From: Iris pallida
Taxonomy: Eukaryota; Streptophyta; Magnoliopsida; Asparagales; Iridaceae
DNA: 64,000 nucleotides
NCBI GenBank assembly: GCA_029216955.1
Contig: JANAVB010031417.1
Coordinates: 20,345,778 to 20,409,777, forward strand
Reading direction: 5' to 3'
Shown here piece by piece: positions 11,127 through 22,105 of this stretch. A program made the translations under genes and the position numbers. Under the pieces are notes generated by a model. That model saw only the letters and a list, made by a program, of their open reading frames with translations. It was not told the origin of the DNA and did not search any database. Within the stretch, counting starts at the first letter, position 1. Each line of letters opens with the position of its first letter.

Positions 11127-13822
11127 TCAAGATGGGCGATAGATATTGATCATCCCCATCTTGTTACATAGCTTCGACAGACTTAATGAACTAAGACCCT
11201 TAGTCAGACAGTCTGCAACTTGTTCTTCTGAGCGGAGATGGTCAATCTTCAGTATCCCTTGTTCCAGCTTCTCCTTGATGAAGAATCGATCAATCTCGAT
11301 GTGCTTCGTTCTGTCGTGCTGGACGGGATTGTTAGCTATACTTATTGCAGCTTGACTATCGCTCAGAAGACGTAATGGTGCTCCCTTGTCTAGCTTTAAC
11401 TCTGTCCGCAACGCTTTCACCCACAGCAATTCTGACACTCCCAGAGCCATTGTTCTGTATTCTGCTTCAGCTGTCGACCGTGCTACCACAGACTGTTTCT
11501 TGCTTCTCCATGAGACCAAATTTCCTCCTACAAAAACACAGTATCCCGTGGTAGACCTTCTGTCGTCTATGCAGCTTGCCCAGTCTGCATCACAGTATCC
11601 CTCAACTTCTATGCGTCCATTCTTCTTGAACCATAGCCCCTTTCCCGGCGTTCCTTTCAGATACCTCAAGATCTGAAATACTGCTTCCATATGACCCTTT
11701 CTTGGATCATGCATGTAGCGACTCACTACACTCACCGCAAATGAGATATCAGGGCGAGTGTGTCCCAGATAAATCAATCTCCCTACAAGTCGTTGATATC
11801 TTTCACGATCAACGGGCTCTCCTGCTTCTGCTCCCACTTGCACTTCTGGTCAATTGGAGTGACCGCTGCTTTGCATCCCAGCATCCCTGTCTCCTTCAGC
11901 AGATCTAGTGTGTATTTTCTCTGTGAGAGAACAATTCCTTGTTCGCCTTCACACACCTCGATACCTAGAAAGTACCTCATCGCTCCTAAATCCTTCACTT
12001 CAAACTCCTTCGCGAGTTTTGACTTCAGTTTAGTGATCTCGACTTCATCATCACCTGTGATCACTATATCATTCACATATACAGCAAGTATAGTGATGTG
12101 GCCTCTTGCATGCTGAAGGAAGACCGTATGATCTGCATTTGTTTGACGGTATCCCATGCCTGTAACAGCCTTTCTGAATCTGTCAAACCAGGCTCGAGGA
12201 GATTGCTTTAGCCCGTATAGCGACTTCTTCAGTTTACACACCTTTCCTTGCGACGTCCCTCCGTTTGATTCCGTCGCGTAGCACCCTGGCGGGAGCTCCA
12301 TGTATACTTCTTCTTGCAGGTCTCCATGAAGAAAGGCATTCTTCACATCCAGCTGGTACAGCTTCCACCCATAGTTCGCTGCAATGGAGACCAGAGTTCT
12401 CACGGTGCTCATTTTTGCTACTGGGGCAAACGTTCCATCATAGTCTATGCCATATAACTGTGTGAATCCTTTTGCAACCAACCTCGCCTTGTATCGCTCG
12501 ACCTTTCCTTCTGGCGTCTCTTTCACTGTGTACACCCATTTGCATCCCACAGCTTTCTTCCCTTTGGGTAATGGAACCAGCTCCCATGTCTTATTTTTCT
12601 CCAGTGCCCCAAGTTCTTCCATCATTGCAGCTTTCCACCTTGGATCTTTCTTCGCTTCCTGCCAACACTTGGGCAACGAAGTAGAGTCTAACGATGCAAT
12701 GAAGGCTCGATAATTCGAAGAAATGTTAGAATAAGACAAGAAGTTGGCAATGTCATGTTCGTAGTCATCAAAACGAGCAGGAGCCTTACCCGCATTGATG
12801 CGAGAAGATCTCCTTAAGGGAGCAATAGGTGGTGGAGAGATCATACCATCCGAGTCGGAGAGATCCGCATCAGAATCCGAGTGATTCAGTGCGGGGGCAA
12901 CATCTTCAGGAGTTGGAACAGGAGTAGACGAGGGACTTGGTACAGTAGGCACAGGGCACGGCATAGGCACAGTACTGGACTTCTGTTGTCTCCTTCTGTA
13001 GACTTGGAGCTCATTTTTCCTTGTCTGCTGCTCCCCCTGCGTAACATATGTATCGTCTTCTTCATTCTCTGTATCTGAGTCACTGTGCTCTCCCCCTTTC
13101 GTCCAGTTTTCTACAACCGGACATGGAACCGATCCGACGACCACATTTGGGCTTATTATCTCCCCCTCACATCGAACACCATCTGTGTTAGGTGTGTCAC
13201 CAAATGCTGAACCTTCATCCGAACCATAGTATGGTTCGAGTTCTCTGAATGTAACGTCCATGCTGACAAACATCTTCCGCTCGACTGGACTCCAACAGGC
13301 ATATCCCTTCTGAGTCGCCGTGTAACCGACAAAGACACATTTAACTGCCCGAGGATCCAGTTTGCCAACACCTGGCCGATTATCCTGGACAAAGCATACA
13401 CATCCAAAAACTTTTGGTGGAACAGTGTATGTAGTTGCTCCAGTAAGCATCTCCAATGGTGTCTTCCAGTCCAATACCTGATATGGCATTCTGTTGATGA
13501 GATAAGAGGCCGTCAATATAGCCTGCCCCCAAAAGTGTTTCGGGACATTCATAGCCAGCATCATCGTCCGTGCAACATCCAGCAAGTGTCTGTTCTTTCG
13601 TTCTGCCACACCATTTTGAGCCGGAGTATAAGCACATGAAGTTTGATGAAGTATTCCATGAGTGAAAAAATACTCAGCAACCCGCTTATTAGTATACTCC
13701 GTCCCATTGTCAGACCGGAAACACTTAATTTTAGCGCCATATTGTGTTTCCACTCGTCGATGAAAGTCCTGAAAGGCCTCAAGGACGTCACTTTTATTCT
13801 TCAGAAGGTAGACCCATGTCAC
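11127..13822 (-). CDS. Copia pol: integrase catalytic core, RT, RNase H (frameshifted)
   Basis: Frame 13822-11783 carries the second half of the integrase catalytic core (CFRSDNGTEYTN and the glutamate in NGVAERKNRHL), an acidic/Pro-rich linker, and RVT_2 reverse transcriptase. Frame 11843-11127 overlaps it by a frameshift and carries the end of RT plus RNase H (DADWASCIDD, SWRSKKQSVVARSTAEAEYR). The shift comes from one missing T near 11837: the left copia copy reads AAGTTGGGAG where this one reads AAGTGGGAG. The RT active site reads YVND instead of YVDD, losing one of the two metal-binding aspartates, which should abolish polymerase activity. The first methionine of the frame is not a biological start; the frame is cut by a stop at 13855-13857. 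Confidence 0.92.
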
Positions 13823-13852
13823 GCGGGTATAACAATCAATAAAGGTGACGAA

Positions 13853-15079
13853 CTATCGAAAGTCGTTAATCCCGGTTGTAGGACAAGGGCCCCATACGTC
13901 CGAATGTATCATGTCAAAAGCAGCTAAACTCCTATTCCGCGTGCTCACATACGAGCTTCTGGTATGTTTTCCCAAAGCACAGGCATTACAAAATAACTTC
14001 TCTTTATTAGCCCTTTGATATAAGGACGGATACATTCGACCAATAATTGGAAAAGAGGAATGACCGACACGCTGGTGGTGGAGTAGCAAGTCGGCTTCAA
14101 CACCGCGACAGGAAGCTTCTGGTTGTGCGTCGGCTACCAAGGATGCCAATGCGTTGTCCAGTCCAGTCCTGTCCAAATACCACAGCCCCTTATGCCATGT
14201 GCCAGTCCCAAGTCGTCGTCCTGTCCCTTTCTCCTGAAAAGTCACCTGACGAATGTCAAAGGAAACAGTACAGTTAAGATCAAGTATAATGGCACTAATG
14301 GATAGAAGATTGACAGGAAAAGACGGAGCATGAAGGACATTGGTCAAAGTGATGGAAGGGGTGCATGCGACAGTGCCTTTACCCATTACAGGGCTGGATG
14401 TACCATCAGCGGTCTGAATACTCTCCGGCAATGGTAGGGGAGTATATTCCCGAAACGCACCACGGGACCCCGTGACATGGCGAGATGTCCCAGAGTCCAT
14501 AATCCATCCTGGCTGATGGATAGATGCAAGAGCACGTGCAGAATCATCGTTGCTGGTTTGGGCAAAGCAAGTGATGTGATCTCCCGAGGTTGAAGACGCC
14601 CCAGGACTGTCGGCCGAACCCAGCTTTGTGCCTCGCAGCTTCTCAAGGAACTCCCGCTCAAGCGGGGTTATTTCAGCCAGTTGATTCTCTCCCCCTTCTT
14701 CCGCCAGATTTGCTTTGTGCCCGCCCCTTCTACCAGCATATCCTCCTCTTCCACCACGCCGGCCTCCACGACCCCGTCCTCGTTCATTAGACTGATTGCG
14801 CAAGGGTTTTGGACAAAAGCGGATGTAATGTCCGGAGTCACCACAATTGTGGCAAACACCACCCATAGATGGAGGTTGATTGAAGGCAGCAAGGACAGAC
14901 TTGTCAACTGAGGCTTGCTCCCCCTGGTAGGATCCCTTGTTGGGCATCAACTTTAGTCGAGCTTCTTCCTGAGTCATAACAGCGATAGCTTCTTCCAAGG
15001 TCGGAAGCGTGGGTTGGGATAGGAGGATATTCCGTCTCTGCTCAAATACAGGGTGTAGTCCCTTCAAGAATTTCATCAT
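13853..15079 (-). CDS. Copia gag C-terminus, zinc knuckle, protease, integrase N-terminus
   Basis: The minus-strand frame contains a CCHC knuckle CHNCGDSGHYIRFC, a basic Gly/Arg-rich stretch, and the copia protease block WIMDSGTSRHVTG. It ends with the integrase zinc-binding region (HHQRVGHSSF, then CNACALGKH) and the first catalytic aspartate (IHSDVWGPC). It ends at an in-frame TAG at 13855-13857, where related elements have an aromatic residue before the FVTFID block. Downstream similarity resumes in the same frame, so this is a nonsense mutation and not a boundary between genes. Confidence 0.92.
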   Translation of the reverse strand: MMKFLKGLHPVFEQRRNILLSQPTLPTLEEAIAVMTQEEARLKLMPNKGSYQGEQASVDKSVLAAFNQPPSMGGVCHNCGDSGHYIRFCPKPLRNQSNERGRGRGGRRGGRGGYAGRRGGHKANLAEEGGENQLAEITPLEREFLEKLRGTKLGSADSPGASSTSGDHITCFAQTSNDDSARALASIHQPGWIMDSGTSRHVTGSRGAFREYTPLPLPESIQTADGTSSPVMGKGTVACTPSITLTNVLHAPSFPVNLLSISAIILDLNCTVSFDIRQVTFQEKGTGRRLGTGTWHKGLWYLDRTGLDNALASLVADAQPEASCRGVEADLLLHHQRVGHSSFPIIGRMYPSLYQRANKEKLFCNACALGKHTRSSYVSTRNRSLAAFDMIHSDVWGPCPTTGINDFR

Positions 15080-15207
15080 ACGTTGCCGGGAAATATAAGC
15101 CAGGAACGTCTGAAAGTACTTCGCGAATGTCGGTGTCCCTTCAAGAATTTCATCATACGTTGCCGGGAAATATAAGCCAGGAACGTCTGAAAGTACTTCG
15201 CGAATGC
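15060..15207. repeat. 77-bp tandem duplication inside copia gag
   Basis: The segment beginning CCCTTCAAGAATTTCATC at 15060 recurs at 15137, and the match runs through TTCGCGAATG. The copies look identical by eye over about 70 bases, so the duplication is recent. It shifts the gag frame. Confidence 0.93.
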
Positions 15208-15781
15208 CGGTTCAACCTGTGCAACTTCCAACCCAAGAGGATCATAATGATCCAGATCAGACCAGTACTTCTTCAACAGGGCCGCGTACTCAGAGATGGT
15301 ACGTTCGTCTTGGGCCACCCTATCGAGTTCATCTTGCAGTTGAAAGACTCGCATAGGGTTGCCGGAGCCGGAGTACATATCTTTTAGAGTTTGCCATATA
15401 TCAGCAGCAGCCTCCATTGCCTCGACATTGCCCGACACCTGATCGGTTAAAGAGGCAGTTAACCACCCAGCCACGACGTTGTTGACAATCTCCCAAACAG
15501 CAAACTCCTTGGTGGAGTGATCGGCCGGCGGCTTGGCCAGTGACATAGCCAACCAAGCCACGTCCCTTCAGAGTCCGCAGCGCCTGCCGCGACCACTTCA
15601 AGTAGTTGGACGTTCCTTCCAACTTCGTCTCCAGCTTCTCCAATTTTCCCATTTTGTAAGGGGAAGGATCCACATCAGTATGGATCACACGAGGGGTTAC
15701 CTCGGTTAATCTTTTTGATAAGATATCATCAACCAAGGCCTTCATCTCGTCGGCCGTCAGTTTGCCACTGATCGAATCCAT
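15076..15781 (-). CDS. Copia gag N-terminus (two frames, broken)
   Basis: Gag starts at the ATG ending at 15781 (MDSISGKLTADEMKALV) and reads KLEGTSNYLKWSRQALRTLKG, a typical copia gag N-terminus. Near 15530 the frame shifts, from GYVTGQAA to PPADHSTKEFAVWEIVNN. A second break follows at the 77-bp tandem duplication (15060-15136 repeated at 15137-15207), because 77 is not a multiple of three. Confidence 0.85.
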
Positions 15782-15799
15782 GGCTTCTTCAACTGTAAA

Positions 15800-16621
15800 C
15801 CCTATTCGTCGTCTACGTCGGCTTCTTCGACGTCGGAGTCGGCAACTTCCCCAACTTCGTCGTCTTCTTCGTCTTCGTCGGCTTCGTCGTCTTCTTCGAC
15901 GACAGAGACTTTAGGAATGCGCTACTAACTTGGCCAGCACCGGCGCGCGCATGTAAAGTGAACACGTCAGGACACCAGAGAAGACATGATCAGTCTCTGT
16001 ATAGATCCTGATGTGAAGGAGGAATAACAAAATAAACATTTGTTAGTTCCAAACGGCGCAATCTAGGAAGTCGATGCAAATAAGGTATTTGACATCTCGA
16101 CTGTCTTCGAAATACGCTCTCTCTTTTTTTGACGGCTAGGGTTAGGGTTAGGGTTTGGATGGGGCTTCTAGGGCTAGGGTTAGGGTTTCCATGGCAAGAT
16201 AGGCTAGGGTTAGGAAGGGAGGGGGGGCGGTAGGTGCTGTAGGGGGGGGGGGGGGGGGGGGGGGGCGGGAGGATTGGCTGAAGGGAGGGGGGTGGGCGGG
16301 CGTTCCTGGATGGGGGGGGGGGGGCGGGAGGGGGGGGGGGCGGGGGGGTTCTGCAGGGGGTGGTCGGGGGGGTTCTGCGAGGAAGGGGGGTCGACGAGTG
16401 GAGGTCGGGGGGGGGGGGTCGGGGGGTTCTGCAGGGGGTGGTCGGGGGGGGTACTGCGAGGAAAGGGGGGTCGGGGGGGTTCTGCAGGGGGGGTCGGGGG
16501 GGTTCTGCTAGGAGGGGGGGTCGGCGAGGGTGTGTCGGGAGGGGGGGCGCAGCGGGTGGAGGCCGGGGGGATCGGGGGGTTGTCGAAAAAAAAATTTTGT
16601 GGAGAGAGAGAGAGAGAGTTA
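15800..16621 (-). promoter_or_regulatory. Copia 5' leader with telo-box motifs and extreme G-tract array
   Basis: This is the stretch between the gag start and the primer site. At 15810-15903 it has CTTCGTCGT/TTCTTCGACG simple repeats. At 16136-16214 there are three clusters of TAGGGTTAGGG, which read AAACCCTAACCCTA on the element's sense strand and resemble plant telo-boxes. From 16219 to 16585 there are many runs of 6 to 24 G, arranged in diverged units built on GGTTCTGC(A/G/T)(G/A)GG...GGTCGGGGG. No protein frame is credible. The G-runs may be an expanded minisatellite and may also contain assembly length errors. Confidence 0.75.
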
Positions 16622-16635
16622 TGGCTCTGATACCA
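16622..16635 (-). promoter_or_regulatory. Primer-binding site (initiator Met tRNA) of copia element
   Basis: The minus-strand sequence TGGTATCAGAGCC lies directly inside the 5' LTR. This is the standard plant primer site complementary to the 3' end of initiator methionine tRNA. Confidence 0.95.
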
Positions 16636-16758
16636 TGTAGAAAATAATGGTTAGATCGATTTTATTGATGGACTACTTCACTACTTATAGGGAGTCTAGC
16701 TCCTCTACATACTACATATTCCGATGTGGGACTAAAAGTCCCTTATTGACTCTCAACA
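16636..16758 (-). repeat. 5' LTR of the copia element
   Basis: 123-bp LTR. It contains CTATAAGTAG as a TATA-like box on the minus strand and a compact AATAAAA signal. It is followed by the target duplication TATCC. Confidence 0.95.
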
Positions 16759-17580
16759 TATCCTTTCATGCATTTGTCACTCATCCATCTTAATATTCTC
16801 ATTTCGGCTAAACAACTTTCTGGACACGTTGTTTCTTAATTGTCCAACACTTCAATCCATAAAGCATAGCCAATCTTGTAGATTTTTTTTTCCAACATTG
16901 AAGTATCTTACGGTCACAAGTACTTAAGAAGCACTTCTCCACTTCAACCATCATGTTTTAATTATATGCATAACATCATTTCAAATATCTCCATTATAAT
17001 GAATGATTGATCTTAAATATTGAAATATATCACTCTTATGTATCTTTTGTCCGCCTATACTTATTCCCCCCTCATTTCTCTTTGACTTTGGGTTGAAATT
17101 TCATCTCATATACTTTGTTTTCGTTCTACTAAATTCCTTAGATTTCAAAGTTTCTCTCCATACTTCTATTTTAGCATCTAACCTTCTAGGCTTTCATCAA
17201 CCAACACGATATCATAGACAAAAATCATACACCATGGAACCTCCCCTTGAATATGCATAGTAATTTCATTCAAAACTATCGCAAAAATGAATGGCTAATT
17301 GTTGATTCTTGATGTAAGAGAATGGTAATAGGGAACGATCTACTATCTCCAAATATTCGCACGCTACGTAATTCTATCATACATTCCTTAATATTTTCAA
17401 TATAACTACTAGGAACATTTTTTCTTGTTCAAATCCTATCACATATCTCCCTAGGAACTCAATCGTAAGATTTCTCTAAGTCAATAAAAAACATACATAG
17501 ATCTCTATTTTTCTCTCGAAATCTTTCCATTACATAGATCTCTATTTTTCTCTCGAAATCTTTCCATTAGTCTTCTTTAG
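16759..17580 (-). mobile_element. RTE-type LINE relic, RT part (left copy)
   Basis: Continuation of the relic at 10680-10996. On the minus strand, degenerate RT motifs can be read: a (V)YDIVLVDES remnant of the (Y/F)ADDIVLVDE active site near 17190-17235, and then WLKWRSAS-like residues. A 37-bp direct repeat (17495-17531 and 17532-17568) is specific to this copy. Confidence 0.7.
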
Positions 17581-18469
17581 GAACGATGTCTTGGATACTA
17601 CTTCAAAATACATGTTTTGGAAACCTACTTTAGGAAAGGACAAGAAAAAGTACTACAATTTTTGATGATCCAGACAAACCTACCTCATGGACTTTCCAAC
17701 TTCATGTGCGTAGCAACATGCTTTTTGAGCATGTTACAGTAAATTGACAAATTGTTACCAACTAAATAAATGTTAATGGTTCCCCTACACTTACAAACTA
17801 TACCTTCTCTCTAAAACATAATACCTGCAAAAAATGCAAAAGGGCCTAAAAAAAATATTCACAAAAAATGTACATTTTTATCCTATAAACCCCAATTGCA
17901 CCTAGACAAATCCCAACTGAGTCCAATCCTACTCCTGAATGTTATTGAAAAACCAGTGTCATTTTTATTAAATGGGTTTTGATTTGCTCCACGGCACTTC
18001 CAGAAATTCATAGAACAAAGCGCAATATACGACATCACCATATAGATCCTTATCAATTGACCACAATGAGGATTCTCCCAACCTACAAGTGGTACAATAA
18101 ATTAATATCGCAATATTTATCCTTACGATAAGACTGCTTACGAGAAGAAAACTAACAACACTTAAGATGAGTCCATAAGAGAGCATACCTTGTGTTTATA
18201 TCAGTTGTGGATAAATTCAACAGCTAGGAAACAAGGACACCAAAAAAACAAAACAGTGCGGGTACGTGTCATATTGTCTCGGGGCACATAGAGGCAAACT
18301 GGAAATTCTTTAGCCTAAAATTCAGGGGGCATGATTAAAAGAATATACAAAACTTCAAAAAAAAAAAAAAGAGTATAGTGAGAGTTGAAATCAAGCTCCT
18401 AGTTGTCATAGCATTTACCACTTGGGATACAATTAAACAAGTTATCAAAAATATAGGAAACAACAGATC

Positions 18470-18473
<4 letters not shown>
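17580..18473. other. Intronic/intergenic DNA duplicated at 27180-28680
   Basis: Sequence between the RTE relic and the LINE. It has no gene of its own. It matches 27180-28680 of the right copy (for example TTGACAAATTGTTACCAACTAAATAAATGTTAATG at 17745 and 27315), with a SINE-like insert only on the right. Confidence 0.7.
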
Positions 18474-18506
<33 letters not shown>

Positions 18507-18574
18507 TTTTGGAAAAAGGGTAAATTTTATTCCATCATCTCAATAAGGTTACAACATAGAGATACAATCCCGGC

Positions 18575-21500
18575 TCAGGGGGACATTACTAGTACATCCG
18601 ACTCAATGTTATGAAGTATGCCCACCAGTGGGGTGGAAAGTCCCTCATAGATGCGCCGGTTCCTCTCCCGCCAGACATGCCAAACTGATGCAGCAAGTCT
18701 CAATCTAGCACGCCTAGCCCAGCTCTGCTCCTTGCCCCTGCAATCACCAATCCACTTAAGGATTTCTCTGAAGTCACGCTCCCTTCCAACCCCTCCCAAG
18801 TGTCTCCGGCTCAGCTCTGCCCAGATGCTCCACGCCACATGGCACTGAAAGAACAGGTGCCCAATGGATTCAGTCTCTGTCTCACATAAAACACACTTAG
18901 GGTCAGGGACAGAAACCCCGAACCGAAGCAATCTGTCCCGAGTAAGTAACCGGCCCAGCACCAGTTTGTATGCAGACAGTTGCATTTTCCTGGCAAGCCC
19001 CTTCCCCCAGACAAAGTCGTACTCCTCAATATCATCGAAGTGAGTGCGGACAAGGTCGTAGCAGCTGCTAAATCGGAACTCCCCTGCACCCTCCGAGCGG
19101 CCGGGAGGGGCCCAAATCCAGACATCAGACAGTGCCGTCGGAGTGATCTGCACCTGTCTGATCTCCTCCCCTAACGGAGCAGTGAAACGATACGCCTCTG
19201 GCCTCCAGACCCCACCACGGATGATGTGCCTACAAGTCAGACCTCTGTATGCCACGCCGTCCCTCTGGGGACCCAGAATCTCCAGGAGAGACTGGCCTGA
19301 GATCCACGGATCGAGCCATAGATCCGTCTCCCCTTCCTCCCTCATCCTCCTCCGCATAGCCGTCCGAAGAACAGGTCGGTTCCTCAGGATATGCTTGAAA
19401 GACACAGAGAAGTTGTTGTCAATTTCACATACCCAGAAGTTTCTGCCCCGGAGATACCGACTAGTCATCCAGGCCGACCATAGAGAATCATCCTGAAGGA
19501 ACCTCCATGCCAGCTTGATCCCCGCCGCCTCCCGGACAGAAACAAGTGAGCGCAGACCCACACCTCCCTCTTTCCTGGGCCGACAGAGCTGCTCCCAAGA
19601 GATGGCATGGATCCCCCCATGCCAAATGAACTTGGCACATATGCCCTCTATCTTTCTGATAGTAGCCAAAGGAACCATAATCGATTGGAGCCAGAACAGA
19701 GCAATAGCAGAGATAACTGAGCGCACCAGCTCAATACGTCCACCAAACGATAGGCCAGCCGCCTGCCAACCCTCAACCCTCCTCTGTGCAAAATCCACCA
19801 GACTCTGACAATCACGATCCTTCACGTAGTTGACGGAAAGGGGCACCCCCAGATATTTCACCGGTAGGTCCCCCTTTTTCACCCCAAGCTCCAAGGCCCG
19901 CTCCTCCTTCAAAGTGCAAGAGCTGCTGAAGTAGACTTTGCTCTTGTCCCTGTTTAACCGAAGGCCCGATAGCTGTCCGAACTCCTCCATCACTGCCGCA
20001 AGCTCCCTCATCCCTCGCATGGAAGGCCTCAACAGGACCAAAAGGTCATCAGCATAAATGAGATGAGAGACCACCAGAGAGACCCTACTGTATATCGGTA
20101 CAATCCTCTCCCGATGTACCGCGATGTCCATCAAACATGTGAAATACTCCATCACAAGGGTGAATAGGTAGGGGGAAAGCGGGTCCCCCTGCCGAAGCCC
20201 CCTGCTGCTACCAAAGAACCCGTAAGGGATACCCTGGATGAGGACCGAGAAAGTAGGAGAGGTGATACACTCTCTGACTCTATCCACCCAAGTCTCGGAG
20301 AAGCCCATCGCAGCCATCAAATGACAGAGGAAGTCCCTGTTGACGGTGTCGTAGGCTTTCCTCAGGTCGAGCTTCACACATGCCTTCATCCCTCCAGGCT
20401 TGTGGAACTCCCGAATCAGCTCATGAGCCAGCAGGCTATGCTCCGCAATAGACCGCCCCTTAATGAAGGCCGCCTGATTCCGAGATACCAGACCCTGCAT
20501 AGCATCCTCCATCCTCCTGCACATAAGATGAGTAATTATTTTATACAAATAATTACAGCAAGCAATCGGTCGAAAGTCAGCAAGAGATGTCGCCCCCTCC
20601 TTCTTGGGCACAAGCGTCAGGAAGGTGTGGTTCAGCTCCTTCAGGAGCTTGCCCGTATCAAAGAACTCCTGAACAGCCGCAAGGACCGGGACCTTGAGGA
20701 TATTCCAATGGCGCTTGTAGAAACCACTGGAGAACCCATCCGGCCCAGGAGCCTTGGAAGCATCAGCCTGCATCACAATCGTCTCCACCTCCGCCATCCG
20801 GATAGGGGCCATAAGAAGACTATTGCCGTACTCCGTAATTAGCGTCTTCGTAATCAGCTGCGGGAAAACCGAGGGATAGTCCGTCTGATGATAGAGCTCA
20901 GAGTAGAACCGGACAGCCTCCTCCTGGATAGCAACCTGGTCAGTCACAAGGCGCCCGTCCCTGCCAATCAGTCTCTGGATACGGTTCCGGTGCTGACGCG
21001 CCCGGATGACATCATAGAAGAATTTGGTGCAACGATCCCCATCCTTGAGCCAGGAGCATTTGGCCCGTTGGGCCGCACTAATCTCCTGCTGAAGCCTCAA
21101 GGTGTTGACCTCTGCAGCCAACCTCTTCTCTCTAGCCGCCATCTCCCCACTCATCATGTCGCCCTGAAGCTCTGACTGCAGGTCTCTCAACTCCGCCTCC
21201 TTCTCCTGTAAGGAGGTCCGGGGAAGTGCCCTCACCCAGTCTCTGATGGCGCGTTTGGCGTTCTTCAGCCTGTGAACCATACAAAATTGGGCAGTGCCGA
21301 CCGCCTCCTGGCCAAGTCCTCCCGCCACAGTCTCCTCATAGCCAGCCGATAGGAACCAACTGTTGTCATACCGGAACGGACGGGCTCTCCATCTGGGACT
21401 CTCCACGAAGCGCACCAGGATCGGCGAGTGGTCACTGGTCCCCGCAGGGAGCCCCTCAGCCACAGAGGAGGGGAATAGGCGGAACCAATCACTGTTCCCC

Positions 21501-22105
21501 AACGCCCGATCCAGCTGGCATGCCACCCTGCTCACCTCCGCCTTGTTGTGCCAAGTCCGTATGTGCCCAATCCTCTCCAGGTCCCTGAGCCCTGACTGGA
21601 GAAGGCAAGACTGAAAATCTGAGAGGATCTGGTCCGGCACCGGCCGCCCCCCCAGCTTCTCTCCCCGGTATAGCGTAGCATTGAAGTCTCCCATAATAAG
21701 AAGAGGGAGATGCCGATGCCTCGCTAAAGAACTCAGCCTGATGATGTCCTGCCACAAGGTCTCCCGACGCCTCCTGTCATTGTGCCCGTAGACGACTCCC
21801 AGTAAGAAGTGGAACCCCCCCTTGTTGGTGAAGGAGATAGCCACCAGCTGGTCAGACATGAAAACCTCCTCACCCTCCCAACTAGCTCCATTCCATCTAA
21901 CCCAGATCCTCGCCATATCACAGAGACCAAGGTTGTGAAGCTGGACCCAGTCCGTAGGAGTTCTACGGGACAGAGTTTTCGCCCCCCCTGATCTTAGTCT
22001 CTAGTAATATCGAGATTTCACACTGCTCCTTCCTCAGCACCTCACTAATCTCCCTCCATCTCCCCAGAGAACACCCCCCCGGACATTCCAGGCAAGGGCC
22101 GACAT
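18575..22105 (-). CDS. LINE ORF2: endonuclease, reverse transcriptase, zf-RVT (5' end frameshifted)
   Basis: A frame of 1113 codons (21916-18575) encodes most of the apurinic-type endonuclease (MGDFNATL; GTSDHSPI) and an L1-clade RT. The RT has KAPGPDGF, the FIKGRSIAEH block, LRQGDPLSPYLF and the active site IYADDLLVLL. A C-terminal zinc-knuckle-like CVLCETETESIGHLFFQC follows. The natural start is probably the ATG at 22103-22105 (MSALAWNVRG), the usual endonuclease N-terminus. A frameshift at the G-run near 22073-22080 and another before 21916 separate it from the long frame. Expected activity is nicking of target DNA and target-primed reverse transcription; this copy probably cannot supply it because of the 5' breaks. 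Confidence 0.92.

Larger units (their letters stand above)
10997..16758 (-). mobile_element. Full-length Ty1/copia retrotransposon with intact ends, coding capacity broken
   Basis: A complete 5.76-kb element: 123-bp LTRs (10997-11119 and 16636-16758) differing at one position by eye, and a 5-bp target duplication TATCC (10992-10996 and 16759-16763). The primer site complementary to initiator Met tRNA (16624-16635) abuts the 5' LTR. Minus-strand order is leader, gag, zinc knuckle, protease, integrase, RT, RNase H, purine tract (11120-11128), LTR. Coding lesions: a frameshift near 15530, a 77-bp tandem duplication at 15060-15207, a stop codon in integrase at 13855-13857, the RT motif YVDD changed to YVND (base 12073), and a one-base deletion near 11837. 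The empty site is preserved in the right duplicated copy near 25880. Confidence 0.95.

Noticed and set aside
16136..16214. Interstitial telomere
   Set aside because: Only short TAGGG/TTAGGG clusters of two to three units within a copia leader; far too short and irregular for a telomeric tract.
16274..16647. Gly/Arg-rich frames across the G-tract region
   Set aside because: They are translations of a G-rich simple repeat in the copia leader.
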